Assembly (NCBI GenBank): GCA_020632875.1 | Contig: JACKET010000037.1 | Coordinates: 1 to 17,081, forward strand | Length of the DNA: 17,081 bases | DNA from: Alphaproteobacteria bacterium | GTDB taxonomy: Bacteria; Myxococcota_A; UBA796; GCA-2862545 | Direction: 5' to 3' | In this document: positions 6,839 through 15,071 of the stretch, one piece after another | Layout of the letters: the number at the start of each line of letters is the position of its first letter | How positions within the stretch are numbered: the stretch's first letter is position 1 | Notes under the pieces: generated by a model | The model's database searches: none | Seen by the model: only the letters and a program-made list of their open reading frames with translations | What the model was told of the DNA's origin: nothing | Position numbers and translations under genes: made by a program

Positions 6839-8062
6839 ATGGCGGACCGGAAGGCAGTGCTCGTCGGCGGGGGCATCACCGGCGTGTTGACCGCTCGGGA
6901 GCTCGCCCTGGCGGGCTGGGACGTCACGGTCCTCGAAGCGGAGCACGTGGGCGCGGGCTCGTCGAGCCGCACGGCCGCGGGCATCCGCCAGCAGTTCTCG
7001 ACACCCGGCACCGTGCGGGGGATGCGCTACTCCGTGGGCTTCTACAAGGACTTCGCGCGCGAGACCGAAGACGGGCAGAGCCCCATCGTGCAGAACGGCT
7101 ACCTGTTCCTGTACGACGACCCGAAGCAGTGGGCCGGTGCGCAGCGCCGCGTCGAGATGCAGCACGGCGCGGGGCTCGTCGAGGTCGAGGCGCTCGAGGG
7201 CGACGCGCTGTTCGACCGCTTCCCGTGGGTCGGTCGCGACGCGGTCATCGGCGGCACCCATTGCCCGACCGACGGGTTCCTCCATCCGCACCTGGTCTAC
7301 AACGAGGGGGCGCGCCGCGTCCGCGAGCTCGGCGGGCGGGTGCTCCAGAACGCGCCCGTGACCGGCGCCGTGACGGAGGGAGGCCGGCTCGTCGGCGTGA
7401 AGACGCCGAAAGGCGTGTTCGAAGCAGACCTGTTCTTCGACTGCACGAACGCGTGGACGCGCCGGCTCTCCCGCGTGCTCGGCTGCGAGGAGCTGCCCGT
7501 CGACCCGCTCAAGCGGTACCTGTGGTTCCTCCAGCGCGAGGGCGCGATGACGGCCGCCGAGCTGCAGGCGATGCCGCTCACCATCTGCCCGAGCGGCCTG
7601 TACTGCCGTCCCGAGAACCGCGAGACCCTGCAGATGGGGAAGAAGCACGACACCCCGCCGCAGGTCGACTTCACCTACGACGACCAGGACCTCATCGAGC
7701 CGGAGTTCTCCCACAAGGGCGGCCTCGACGGCGTGCCGTTCGAGCTGTGGATGGAGCTCGCCGAGGTGCTCCCGCCCATCGCCGACTTCGGCGGCATCCA
7801 GGCCACGACCTGCGGGTACTACGGCACCACGCCCGACCACAATCCCTTCCTCGGCTACGACCGCGCGCTCGGCGGGCTCGTGCACCTCGTCGGGTTCTCC
7901 GGGCACGGCGCCATGCTCGGCCCGTTCACCGCGCTCGTCGCGAAGAGCCTCGCCGAGGCCGGCCAGGACGTCCCCTCCGTCGTGATCGACGGGTTCGACG
8001 TCGACGTGACGTGCTTCCGGATCGGTCGGGAGTACGACCACTCCGAGCAGATGGTGATCTGA
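6839..8062 (+). CDS. FAD-dependent oxidoreductase of the DAO family
   Basis: 407 residues. The N-terminal nucleotide-binding fold is clear: VLVGGGITG at 7-15 and the ribose-binding E33 in VTVLEAE. It is followed by SSSRTAAGIRQQFSTPGTVR, the flavin-contacting stretch typical of sarcosine/glycine oxidase-like members and FOXRED1-like proteins. The C-terminus has TPDHNPFLGY and VGFSGHGAMLGPFTA, the standard DAO-family FAD closure. These enzymes oxidise amines or amino acids, but no neighbour fixes the substrate. A GGAG site at 6829-6832 supports the ATG at 6839. It stands 49 bp after the preceding operon and converges on the dehydrogenase at 8335-9420. Confidence 0.9.
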   Translation: MADRKAVLVGGGITGVLTARELALAGWDVTVLEAEHVGAGSSSRTAAGIRQQFSTPGTVRGMRYSVGFYKDFARETEDGQSPIVQNGYLFLYDDPKQWAGAQRRVEMQHGAGLVEVEALEGDALFDRFPWVGRDAVIGGTHCPTDGFLHPHLVYNEGARRVRELGGRVLQNAPVTGAVTEGGRLVGVKTPKGVFEADLFFDCTNAWTRRLSRVLGCEELPVDPLKRYLWFLQREGAMTAAELQAMPLTICPSGLYCRPENRETLQMGKKHDTPPQVDFTYDDQDLIEPEFSHKGGLDGVPFELWMELAEVLPPIADFGGIQATTCGYYGTTPDHNPFLGYDRALGGLVHLVGFSGHGAMLGPFTALVAKSLAEAGQDVPSVVIDGFDVDVTCFRIGREYDHSEQMVI

Positions 8063-8063
8063 G

Positions 8064-8332
8064 GGGATCGGGGGTCGTGCGGGGTCTGCGGACAGGGCGT
8101 CGTCGATCGTCGGGTATTGGGTGTTCGGTGTCGGGTGGCGACGTCTCTTCGGGTTCGGGCGGCGAGCCTCCCCGGGACGGGCGCGACGGTTCACGACGCC
8201 CCGGCGCGTCCGATTCCGCCCCGGGGACGTCCACCGTCCGAACCCGACGCAACGGCGCCTCCCGACACCTCACACCCGACACCCGCGGATCGCCGGCGTC
8301 CTGTCCGCAGACCCCGCGCGCCAATCGATCCC
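8064..8332. repeat. 269-bp imperfect palindrome filling a convergent intergenic gap
   Basis: The left arm from 8064 pairs with the right arm ending at 8332 in a single fixed register (paired positions sum to 16396). By my count 76 of 95 positions match between 8064-8158 and 8238-8332, with no insertion or deletion; the best block is 18 of 18 (8079-8096 with 8300-8317). Weaker pairing continues inward to about 8185/8211. The element begins one base after the stop of the FAD oxidoreductase and ends two bases before the stop of the PQQ-type dehydrogenase. It contains G/T-rich phrases such as GGGTATTGGGTGTTCGGTG on one arm and their diverged complements on the other. It carries no convincing gene. 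It could be a two-way terminator, a dispersed REP/MITE-like element, or both. Confidence 0.85.
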
Positions 8333-8334
8333 GC

Positions 8335-9420
<1,086 letters not shown>

Positions 9421-9424
9421 GGCG

Positions 9425-9841
9425 CTACCCGGCCAGCGCGAGCAGCTGGGTGAGCACGAGGAGCACGGAAGTCGCGAGGATCGCGATGCCCGCGGGCACC
9501 GAGAGGCCCCCCGACACCACGAGCAGGGTGCGGATGCCGCCGTCGGCCTCGCCGGCCTTCAGGAAGGCGTTCACGCCGAGCACGATCGCGACGATCGACA
9601 GGAACGGCGCCATCGCCGCCGTGAGCAGGCCGATCACCGGGAAGAACCCCGCACACAGGAAGATCCCCGCGGTGAACGCCATCAGCGGCCCGCCGACCGC
9701 GGCGGTCCACTGGGTGTTCGCCTCGGTCTCGCGGTCGCCGAGCTCGAGCTCGCACGGACCGCAGATCCGGCCTTCGTCCGAGAACAGCAGCTTCGCCTCG
9801 TCGACGGTCTTCCCGCACATCGCGCAGGTTCCGGTGGCCAT
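9425..9841 (-). CDS. Zinc-ribbon membrane protein of unknown function
   Basis: 138 residues from the ATG at 9841, chosen over an in-frame GTG at 9856 because a GGGAGG ribosome site (9846-9851) precedes it. The N-terminus has two CxxC pairs (C6/C9 and C27/C30, in CAMCGKT and ICGPCELEL) and should bind one zinc in the cytoplasm. After it come hydrophobic segments at about 47-67, 68-92 and 103-135. Proteins with a short zinc ribbon followed by a few helices are common in this kind of genome and lack a defined role. It lies 4 bp upstream of the sugar dehydrogenase gene and reads away from the lipoprotein operon. Confidence 0.75.
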   Translation of the reverse strand: MATGTCAMCGKTVDEAKLLFSDEGRICGPCELELGDRETEANTQWTAAVGGPLMAFTAGIFLCAGFFPVIGLLTAAMAPFLSIVAIVLGVNAFLKAGEADGGIRTLLVVSGGLSVPAGIAILATSVLLVLTQLLALAG

Positions 9842-9850
9842 CGCGCCTCC

Positions 9851-9873
9851 CGCCACCCTCTAACGCCACCCTC
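9851..9873. repeat. Tandem 10-bp direct repeat in a divergent promoter region
   Basis: CGCCACCCTC occurs at 9851-9860 and again at 9864-9873, a 13-bp period. It lies just upstream of the minus-strand zinc-ribbon gene and partly overlaps its ribosome site. It may be a regulator site or chance; the support is weak. Confidence 0.35.
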
Positions 9874-9905
9874 CGGATCCCGGCGTTCGAGCCGCTGACG
9901 AACCG

Positions 9906-9934
9906 TTGACAGTCGCCCCCGCGTCTGGTAGAAA
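9906..9934 (+). promoter_or_regulatory. Sigma70-like promoter of the lipoprotein-FadL operon
   Basis: A perfect TTGACA -35 (9906-9911) is followed after 17 bp by TAGAAA (9929-9934), matching 4 of 6 -10 positions, in locally AT-richer sequence (GTAGAAAATCG). Transcription should start near 9941, giving a leader of about 45-50 bases before the ATG at 9988. This is the most canonical promoter I see in the window. Confidence 0.75.
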
Positions 9935-9987
9935 ATCGCGGGTCGGGGGCCTCTGTCCTCGCCTGTCTGTGTGTTCTCGAGGTGTCT

Positions 9988-11649
9988 ATGCGCATTCTGT
10001 GCCTGGCTGCGGCCGCTCTCTCCCTCTTCGGCTGCCACAAGCAGCAGCTGGCCCCCGACGCGGAATCCCAGGATCCCGGGATCCAGATGAGCACCAACGG
10101 CCTCTGGCAGAGCGCCGGTGCGGTGCACGTCGAAGGCACGGCCCAGGGCCTCGAGTCCGTCACCGTGAACGGCGTCGGCACCGCGATCGCCGATGGCGCC
10201 TTCGCCACCGACATCCAGGCCGCCCGCGGCGTGAACCTCATCGAAGCCATCGGGCAGGACGCGCGCGGCGACACGTACTTCGTGCGTCAGGGCGTGCTGG
10301 CGGGCGAGTTCCGCGACCCCAACGCGAACATCGCCGACGCGCTCACGATCCGCGTGAACCGCAGCGGCCTGCTCCACGCCACGAACATGGTGAGCGACCT
10401 CATCGATCCGGTGGCCATCTCGTCGGGCGTCACCGCGCTGAACCCCATCTACAGCGACTCGTACGGCGTGCTCGGCTGGGATGCCGTCACGGTCGAGGCG
10501 AACCTCGTCGACATCGGGTTCGGCACTCCGTACATCACGCCCGATCCGCGTCCCGGCGTGCTCCTGGTCGAGGTCGCCATCCCGAACCTCGAGGTCCACG
10601 CCAACGTCAACGGCGAGATCGTGGGCATCGACTTCGACGAAGACGCCTGGATCGGGTCGGATTCGGCGGTCATCTCCGCGAACGTCCTCGTGGGCGTGAC
10701 GAACGGCCAGCTCGACCTCCAGGTCGTCGCGCCGACCGTGCAGCTCAACGGCTTCTGGTACGACGTGTCGCTCATCCCGGGCGACATCGAGAGCTACATC
10801 CTGGTCGACACGATCCGCGGCGCGCTCGAGGGCATCCTCGTCGAGAAGCTCGAAGAGATGCTGCCGAGCCTGCTCGGCGACGCGCTCGGCGGCCTCGACA
10901 TCTCGTTCCAGACCGAGGTGCTCGGCAAGCAGATCAGCATCGGCGCCACGTTCGCCGACGCCTCGATCGACGCGGCCGGCATCCAGCTCACCACCGACGT
11001 GGCCGTCTCGGTGCCCGTCGGCAACGACAAGCCGTACGTCGGCTACCTCGGCGCCCCGTCCGCGGTCGCGCAGCCCTCGATGGCCGACGACATCGGCCTC
11101 TCCGTGTCCGACGACCTGCTGAACAGCGTGTTCTTCCAGGTGTGGCGCGGCGGCATCCTGTCGCTCTCGCTCGACAGCACGAAGGGCGAGATCGAGCCCA
11201 TCATGCTCGCGCAGCTCGGCGCTCGCGACGTGGCGAAGGTCTACGTCGACGCGCAGCTCCCGCCGGTCATCGTGCAGAAGAACGGCGAGGCGCAGGTGCA
11301 GCTCACCGAGCTCGCCGTCCGCGTCGAGACCCCCGGTGGCGAGAACGGCGAGTACCTCGACCTGTCCGTCACGGCGTTCGTCGACCTCCAGCTCTCCATC
11401 GTGAACGGCAACCTCACGCTCGACCTCGGCACGCCGACGCTCGTGCTCGACGTGCGCGACAGCGACTGGGGCGCCGACAACAACGCCATCACGAACCTGC
11501 TGGCCGACCAGCTCCCCATCCAGGCGCTGCTCATCCTGCTCGGCGACATCGAGTTCCCGCTGCCCACGGTCGCGGGCATCGGCGTGAACAACGGCGACGC
11601 CTGGCGCGAGTCGTCCGGCGTCTACACCACGGTCGGCATCAACCTCTGA
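9988..11649 (+). CDS. Lipoprotein with BPI/LBP-like (TULIP) lipid-binding domains
   Basis: 553 residues. The ATG at 9988 is preferred over an in-frame GTG at 9982 because GAGGTG (9979-9984) is its ribosome site. The signal ends in a lipobox, LSLFGC (C16); the next residue is H, not D, so outer-membrane sorting is expected. Residues about 35-105 look like a small Ig-like beta domain (VTVNGVGTAIADGAFATDI). The rest is long alternating strands broken by amphipathic helices. The C-terminal half follows the BPI/LBP/CETP plan: LSVSDDLLNSVFFQVWRGGI at about 371-390 (compare 'SE..LNSLL...RAG.L' in BPI), LPPVIV at 424-429, then FPLP at 523-526, leading to a final strand ending in GVYTTVGINL. Such domains form a tube that holds lipids. 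I infer the fold from pattern resemblance, not from a search. The FadL gene follows 67 bp downstream on the same strand. Confidence 0.7.
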   Translation: MRILCLAAAALSLFGCHKQQLAPDAESQDPGIQMSTNGLWQSAGAVHVEGTAQGLESVTVNGVGTAIADGAFATDIQAARGVNLIEAIGQDARGDTYFVRQGVLAGEFRDPNANIADALTIRVNRSGLLHATNMVSDLIDPVAISSGVTALNPIYSDSYGVLGWDAVTVEANLVDIGFGTPYITPDPRPGVLLVEVAIPNLEVHANVNGEIVGIDFDEDAWIGSDSAVISANVLVGVTNGQLDLQVVAPTVQLNGFWYDVSLIPGDIESYILVDTIRGALEGILVEKLEEMLPSLLGDALGGLDISFQTEVLGKQISIGATFADASIDAAGIQLTTDVAVSVPVGNDKPYVGYLGAPSAVAQPSMADDIGLSVSDDLLNSVFFQVWRGGILSLSLDSTKGEIEPIMLAQLGARDVAKVYVDAQLPPVIVQKNGEAQVQLTELAVRVETPGGENGEYLDLSVTAFVDLQLSIVNGNLTLDLGTPTLVLDVRDSDWGADNNAITNLLADQLPIQALLILLGDIEFPLPTVAGIGVNNGDAWRESSGVYTTVGINL

Positions 11650-11716
11650 CGGCCCGATTCGCGGTATGGTCGGGCGCCGCGCCGGCGGTGCCGGCCGTGT
11701 ACCCGAGGAGTGCTCC

Positions 11717-13198
11717 GTGATCCTGTTCGCCGCTTGGATGTCGACCGCGTCGGCCGCTGGGCTCGATCTGCTCGAAGTGGGCGGTGCCTGGGGCACGCCG
11801 ACGGCCACCGACGCGACGGCGCTGTGGTGGAACCCGGCCGGCCTGGGTGCGGGGCACGGCACGCGGTTCACGTTCGAGATCGCGCCGACCTTCGCCACGG
11901 TGAACATCGCGCGCGACAACCCGAACTACGTCCCCGACTCCGATGCGTTCGGCCCGCCCGACGCCGACTACGGTGGGCTCGCGCAGTACAAGACCTCCGC
12001 GATCGTCCCGTACATCGGGGTCGCGAGCGACTTCGGCCAGCCGGGCCTCGGGCTCGGATTCGGCCTCGCGGTGCCGCACGGCAAGAGCGCCAAGGGCTCG
12101 CCCGACCAGGTGACGCACCACCACCTCATCGAGGGCGGCAACCAGGCGCTCTACCTCATGGTGGCGGGCTCGTACGAGATCAAGGATCGCGTCAGCTTCG
12201 GCGTCACCGGGGCCTACGTCGCGTCGACGTACAACTCGAACCTGTACTCCGAGACCGGCACCGCGCTGAACGAGGGCCTGAAGGAGAACTTCGACCAGGA
12301 CGAGACGTTCTACTCCGACACGATGATCGAGGACACGCGGTACGCCTCCCACGTCGTGAGCGAAGACCTGCACGGCAGCGCCATCACCTTCGGCGCCGGC
12401 ATCCACGTGAAGGCCACCGACAAGATCTCGCTCGCCGCGACCTACCGGCACGGGCTGCGCGTCGACCACACGGGCGGCGTGGCGCTCGACTTCGACTGCC
12501 CCAGCACCGACGACCTGTTCGGCCGCATCGGCGCGCAGGTGCAGGGCATCTGCGACGCGAACCTCACGGGCCAGATGTCGGTCGGGTACAACCTCCCGGC
12601 CCGCATCCACGGCGGCATCGTGTTCCAGCCGAAACCCGAGGTCCGCCTCGAGGCCATGGGCGGCTACGTCTTCTGGAATGCCTTCAGCGACTACGAGATC
12701 GACATCCGCATCGATCCCGACTCCGTCGACCAGCTCGACGACCCCGCCGCCCGCGAGGAGACCGCGGCCCTCGTCAGCCAGACCAAGCTGTGGGCCCGCG
12801 ACCAGCAGAACAGCTTCTGGGTCGGTGCCGACGGCAAGTTCGACGTGCACGAGCACGTGATGCTCGGCGGCCGCGTGCTCTACGACAAGGGCGCGGTCCC
12901 CACCCAGGTGCTCTCGTCCAACAACTACGACGCGAACACCATCGCGCTGACGGGGCTCGTGGTCGGCAAGATCACGCCCAACCTCCACATCGGCCTCTCC
13001 GGCACGCAGTACATCGCCCAGAAGCGCACCGTCACCGACAGCGCCTGGGGCATCACGATGTACGACAACAAGAAGGAGGGCCGGTACTTCTACCCCGCGC
13101 TGAACGGCACGTTCGCGAGCTCGATCACGCGCATCGGGGTCTCCGTCCGCGGCCAGTTCGACCACGGGAAGTCGAAGCCGGAGCCCGCGGGGATCTGA
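11717..13198 (+). CDS. FadL/OmpP1/TodX-family outer-membrane hydrophobic-compound transporter
   Basis: 493 residues, starting at GTG 11717 with a GAGGAG site at 11705-11710 (6-base spacing). The leader MILFAAWMSTASA is short and lacks basic residues. The mature start has the FadL hatch signature, ATDATALWWNPAGLG with NPAG at 39-42, followed by many amphipathic beta strands (GLGFGLAVPHGKSAKG, GVTGAYVAS, LEAMGGYVFWNAF, MLGGRVLYDKGAVP). FadL proteins are 14-stranded barrels that carry long-chain fatty acids or other hydrophobic molecules across the outer membrane. The terminal strand is not the very end: a short hydrophilic tail (DHGKSKPEPAGI) follows. It is probably co-transcribed with the TULIP-like lipoprotein and converges, with a 9-bp gap, on the gene at 13208. 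Confidence 0.88.
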   Translation: MILFAAWMSTASAAGLDLLEVGGAWGTPTATDATALWWNPAGLGAGHGTRFTFEIAPTFATVNIARDNPNYVPDSDAFGPPDADYGGLAQYKTSAIVPYIGVASDFGQPGLGLGFGLAVPHGKSAKGSPDQVTHHHLIEGGNQALYLMVAGSYEIKDRVSFGVTGAYVASTYNSNLYSETGTALNEGLKENFDQDETFYSDTMIEDTRYASHVVSEDLHGSAITFGAGIHVKATDKISLAATYRHGLRVDHTGGVALDFDCPSTDDLFGRIGAQVQGICDANLTGQMSVGYNLPARIHGGIVFQPKPEVRLEAMGGYVFWNAFSDYEIDIRIDPDSVDQLDDPAAREETAALVSQTKLWARDQQNSFWVGADGKFDVHEHVMLGGRVLYDKGAVPTQVLSSNNYDANTIALTGLVVGKITPNLHIGLSGTQYIAQKRTVTDSAWGITMYDNKKEGRYFYPALNGTFASSITRIGVSVRGQFDHGKSKPEPAGI

Positions 13199-13207
13199 CC
13201 GGGGCCG

Positions 13208-14134
13208 CTATCCCAGGCGGAGGGCCTGCCGGGCGCGCTCGTAGGCCACGAAAGCGGCTGCGCGCTCGTCGGGGGAGGGGAGCCGCGAGCGGAGCTCGTT
13301 GCCGAGGGACTCTGCGACGAGCGGCTCGAGGGAGCCCTCGGGCGTGAGGAGCTGGGAGCCGTCGAGGAGGTCGAACACGAGGCTGCCGTCCTGGGCGGAG
13401 ACGCCGAGGATCTCGTCGAAGGAGATCTTCCGGCCCACGTAGCGGATGCCGTGCAGCGTGATGTGGAGGTCGTCGCGGCGGTTGCTCCGCCAGGTCGCCA
13501 GCATCCCGGACGCGAACATCGCGCTGCCCCACAGCGCGAACGCGCCGCACGCGACCAGGAGCGGCAGGGCCGCCGGATCGAGCGGGAGGGTCATCGCGGA
13601 GGCGGACATGAGGCCGTCGGGGCTGGCCCGATCGAGGGACGCCACCAGCGTGGCGAAGCCGCCGAGCCCGCCGATCATGGCGAACGCGAAGCCGACGTAG
13701 GCCGCGGAGACCCCGCCCAGCAGGGTCAGATCGCGATTGGGACGCCACAGCGGCACGAGCAGCTCGGTGTCGTCGGCGTACACCGCGCTGCGCCACAGCG
13801 CGTCGGTCGCGCCGACATCGAGGCGGACGCGGGGGGGCTCGCGGGTCTCCCACTCGGGTGGGGGCTCCCAGTCGGGTGGGGGCTCCTGCTCGGCGCGGGG
13901 GACCGTACCGTGCACGCGGCTCGCCATCCCCGCGAGGGTCTCGGGGCTCCACGTGGGGGCGGGCGCGGGCTGCGCGAGGTCGGAGAGCCCGAGGGAGCGG
14001 CGGCACGGCTTGCAGACCGGCGTCGGGTCGGGCCCGTCGAGCACGAAGGCGCGCTTGGTGCGGGCGCGGGCCCGCATCCGAAGGTCGTCGAGCTGGTGGG
14101 CTCTCCAGGCCAGGACCGCGCCTCCTGCGTACAT
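13208..14134 (-). CDS. Membrane protein with CxxC motif and C-terminal PH-like domain, function unknown
   Basis: 308 residues from the ATG at 14134; in-frame ATG 14149 and GTG 14155 are alternatives, but they would overlap the divergent gene, and none has a ribosome site. Residues 1-45 are basic (MRARARTKRAF) and include CKPC at 41-44. A proline-rich stretch with a duplicated EPPP(D/E)W motif lies near 84-95. Two hydrophobic segments follow at about 138-166 and 187-213. The cytoplasmic C-terminus, about 222-290, reads as a strand-rich module (LHITLHGIRYVGRKISFDEI, then LVFDLLDGSQLL) resembling bacterial PH domains. The CKPC could mean heme, metal or thiol chemistry, but a single CxxC is weak evidence. 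No family recognised. Confidence 0.7.
   Translation of the reverse strand: MYAGGAVLAWRAHQLDDLRMRARARTKRAFVLDGPDPTPVCKPCRRSLGLSDLAQPAPAPTWSPETLAGMASRVHGTVPRAEQEPPPDWEPPPEWETREPPRVRLDVGATDALWRSAVYADDTELLVPLWRPNRDLTLLGGVSAAYVGFAFAMIGGLGGFATLVASLDRASPDGLMSASAMTLPLDPAALPLLVACGAFALWGSAMFASGMLATWRSNRRDDLHITLHGIRYVGRKISFDEILGVSAQDGSLVFDLLDGSQLLTPEGSLEPLVAESLGNELRSRLPSPDERAAAFVAYERARQALRLG
13847..13882. repeat. Two 18-bp tandem copies inside the membrane-protein gene
   Basis: CTCCCACTCGGGTGGGGG at 13847-13864 is repeated at 13865-13882 with one base changed. On the coding strand it encodes the hexapeptide repeat EPPP(D/E)W. Such in-frame repeats can change copy number by slippage without breaking the gene. 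Confidence 0.8.
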
Positions 14135-14147
14135 GATACGGGCCCGC

Positions 14148-15071
14148 ATGCCCACTGTGTCGCTCGCTCGCCTCCCGACCCCCGTTCATCGGCTGGATCG
14201 CCTGTCTGCGCGGCTCGGTCTCGACCTCTGGGCGAAGCGCGACGATCTCACCGGTCTCGGCCTTTCGGGGAACAAGGTGCGCAAGCTCGAGCACCTGTTC
14301 GCAGAGGCCGAGGCGGCCGGCGCAGACACCGTGCTCACGACGGGCGGCATCCAGAGCAACCACTGCCGTGCGACCGCCGTGGCAGCGCGGCAGCGCGGGA
14401 TGCGCCCGATCCTCCTGCTGCGCGGCGAGGATCCGGGGGCGCCCGAGGGCAACCTGCTGCTCGACCGGCTGCTCGGCGCCGACATCCACTGGTGCACGCC
14501 GGATCAGTACCGAACCTCCCGAAACGCCCTGCTCGACGAGCTCGCGGCGGGGGTCGCGCGCGAGGGCGGCCGGCCGTACGTCATCCCCGAGGGCGGCTCG
14601 AACGCCGTGGGGGCGCGCGGGTACCTCGACGCCGCGGCCGAGCTCGCTTCCCAGGCCGAGCCGTTCGACCACCACTTCGTGGCCGTGGGGTCGGGCGGAA
14701 CCCTCGCCGGGCTCGCCATGAGCGCGCTGCCCGGGCGCATCCACGGCATCGCGGTGTGCGACGACCAGGCGACCTTCGAGGCCCGCGTGCGCGACATCGC
14801 GCGCGAGGCGGGGGCCCCGCTCCCCGCAGACTGGTGGGTCGACGACCGGTACAAGGGCCCGGCGTACAGCGTCGCCACCCCCGCCATCTGGGACGACATC
14901 CGCCTCGCGGCTCGCGAGGAGGGCCTGCTGGTCGACCCCTGCTACACGGGCAAGGCGCTGCACGCCCTGTGCAGCGAGGCCCGCGCCGGGCGCCTCTCCG
15001 GCCGCGTGTTGTTCTGGCACACGGGAGGGGCGTTCGGGCTGTTCGGTCGGGGTGCCGAGGTCGTGGCGTGA
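14148..15071 (+). CDS. PLP-dependent D-cysteine desulfhydrase / ACC deaminase family enzyme
   Basis: 307 residues from ATG 14148; ATG 14133 in the same frame is an alternative, and neither has a good ribosome site. This is a fold-type II PLP enzyme. The PLP lysine is K43 in LSGNKVRKLE. TTGGIQSNHCRATA at 64-77 contacts substrate and cofactor, PEGGSNAVGARGY follows, GSGGTLAGL holds the PLP phosphate, and VDPCYTGKALHAL with FWHTGGAFGLF closes the site. The HTGG ending favours D-cysteine desulfhydrase (pyruvate + H2S + NH3) or a related D-amino acid lyase over a true plant-growth ACC deaminase, but specificity cannot be settled by eye. The usual GYG near the C-terminal part is replaced by YKGPAYS. 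The stop overlaps the lipid kinase start (GTGA). Confidence 0.88.
   Translation: MPTVSLARLPTPVHRLDRLSARLGLDLWAKRDDLTGLGLSGNKVRKLEHLFAEAEAAGADTVLTTGGIQSNHCRATAVAARQRGMRPILLLRGEDPGAPEGNLLLDRLLGADIHWCTPDQYRTSRNALLDELAAGVAREGGRPYVIPEGGSNAVGARGYLDAAAELASQAEPFDHHFVAVGSGGTLAGLAMSALPGRIHGIAVCDDQATFEARVRDIAREAGAPLPADWWVDDRYKGPAYSVATPAIWDDIRLAAREEGLLVDPCYTGKALHALCSEARAGRLSGRVLFWHTGGAFGLFGRGAEVVA

Noticed and set aside
9842..9987. tRNA or small RNA in the divergent gap
   Set aside because: A GTTCGAGCC phrase occurs near 9884, but no cloverleaf arms surround it.
11650..11716. Separate promoter for the FadL gene (TATGGT at 11665-11670)
   Set aside because: No matching -35 lies 16-18 bp upstream, and the short same-strand gap fits co-transcription; kept only as a possibility.
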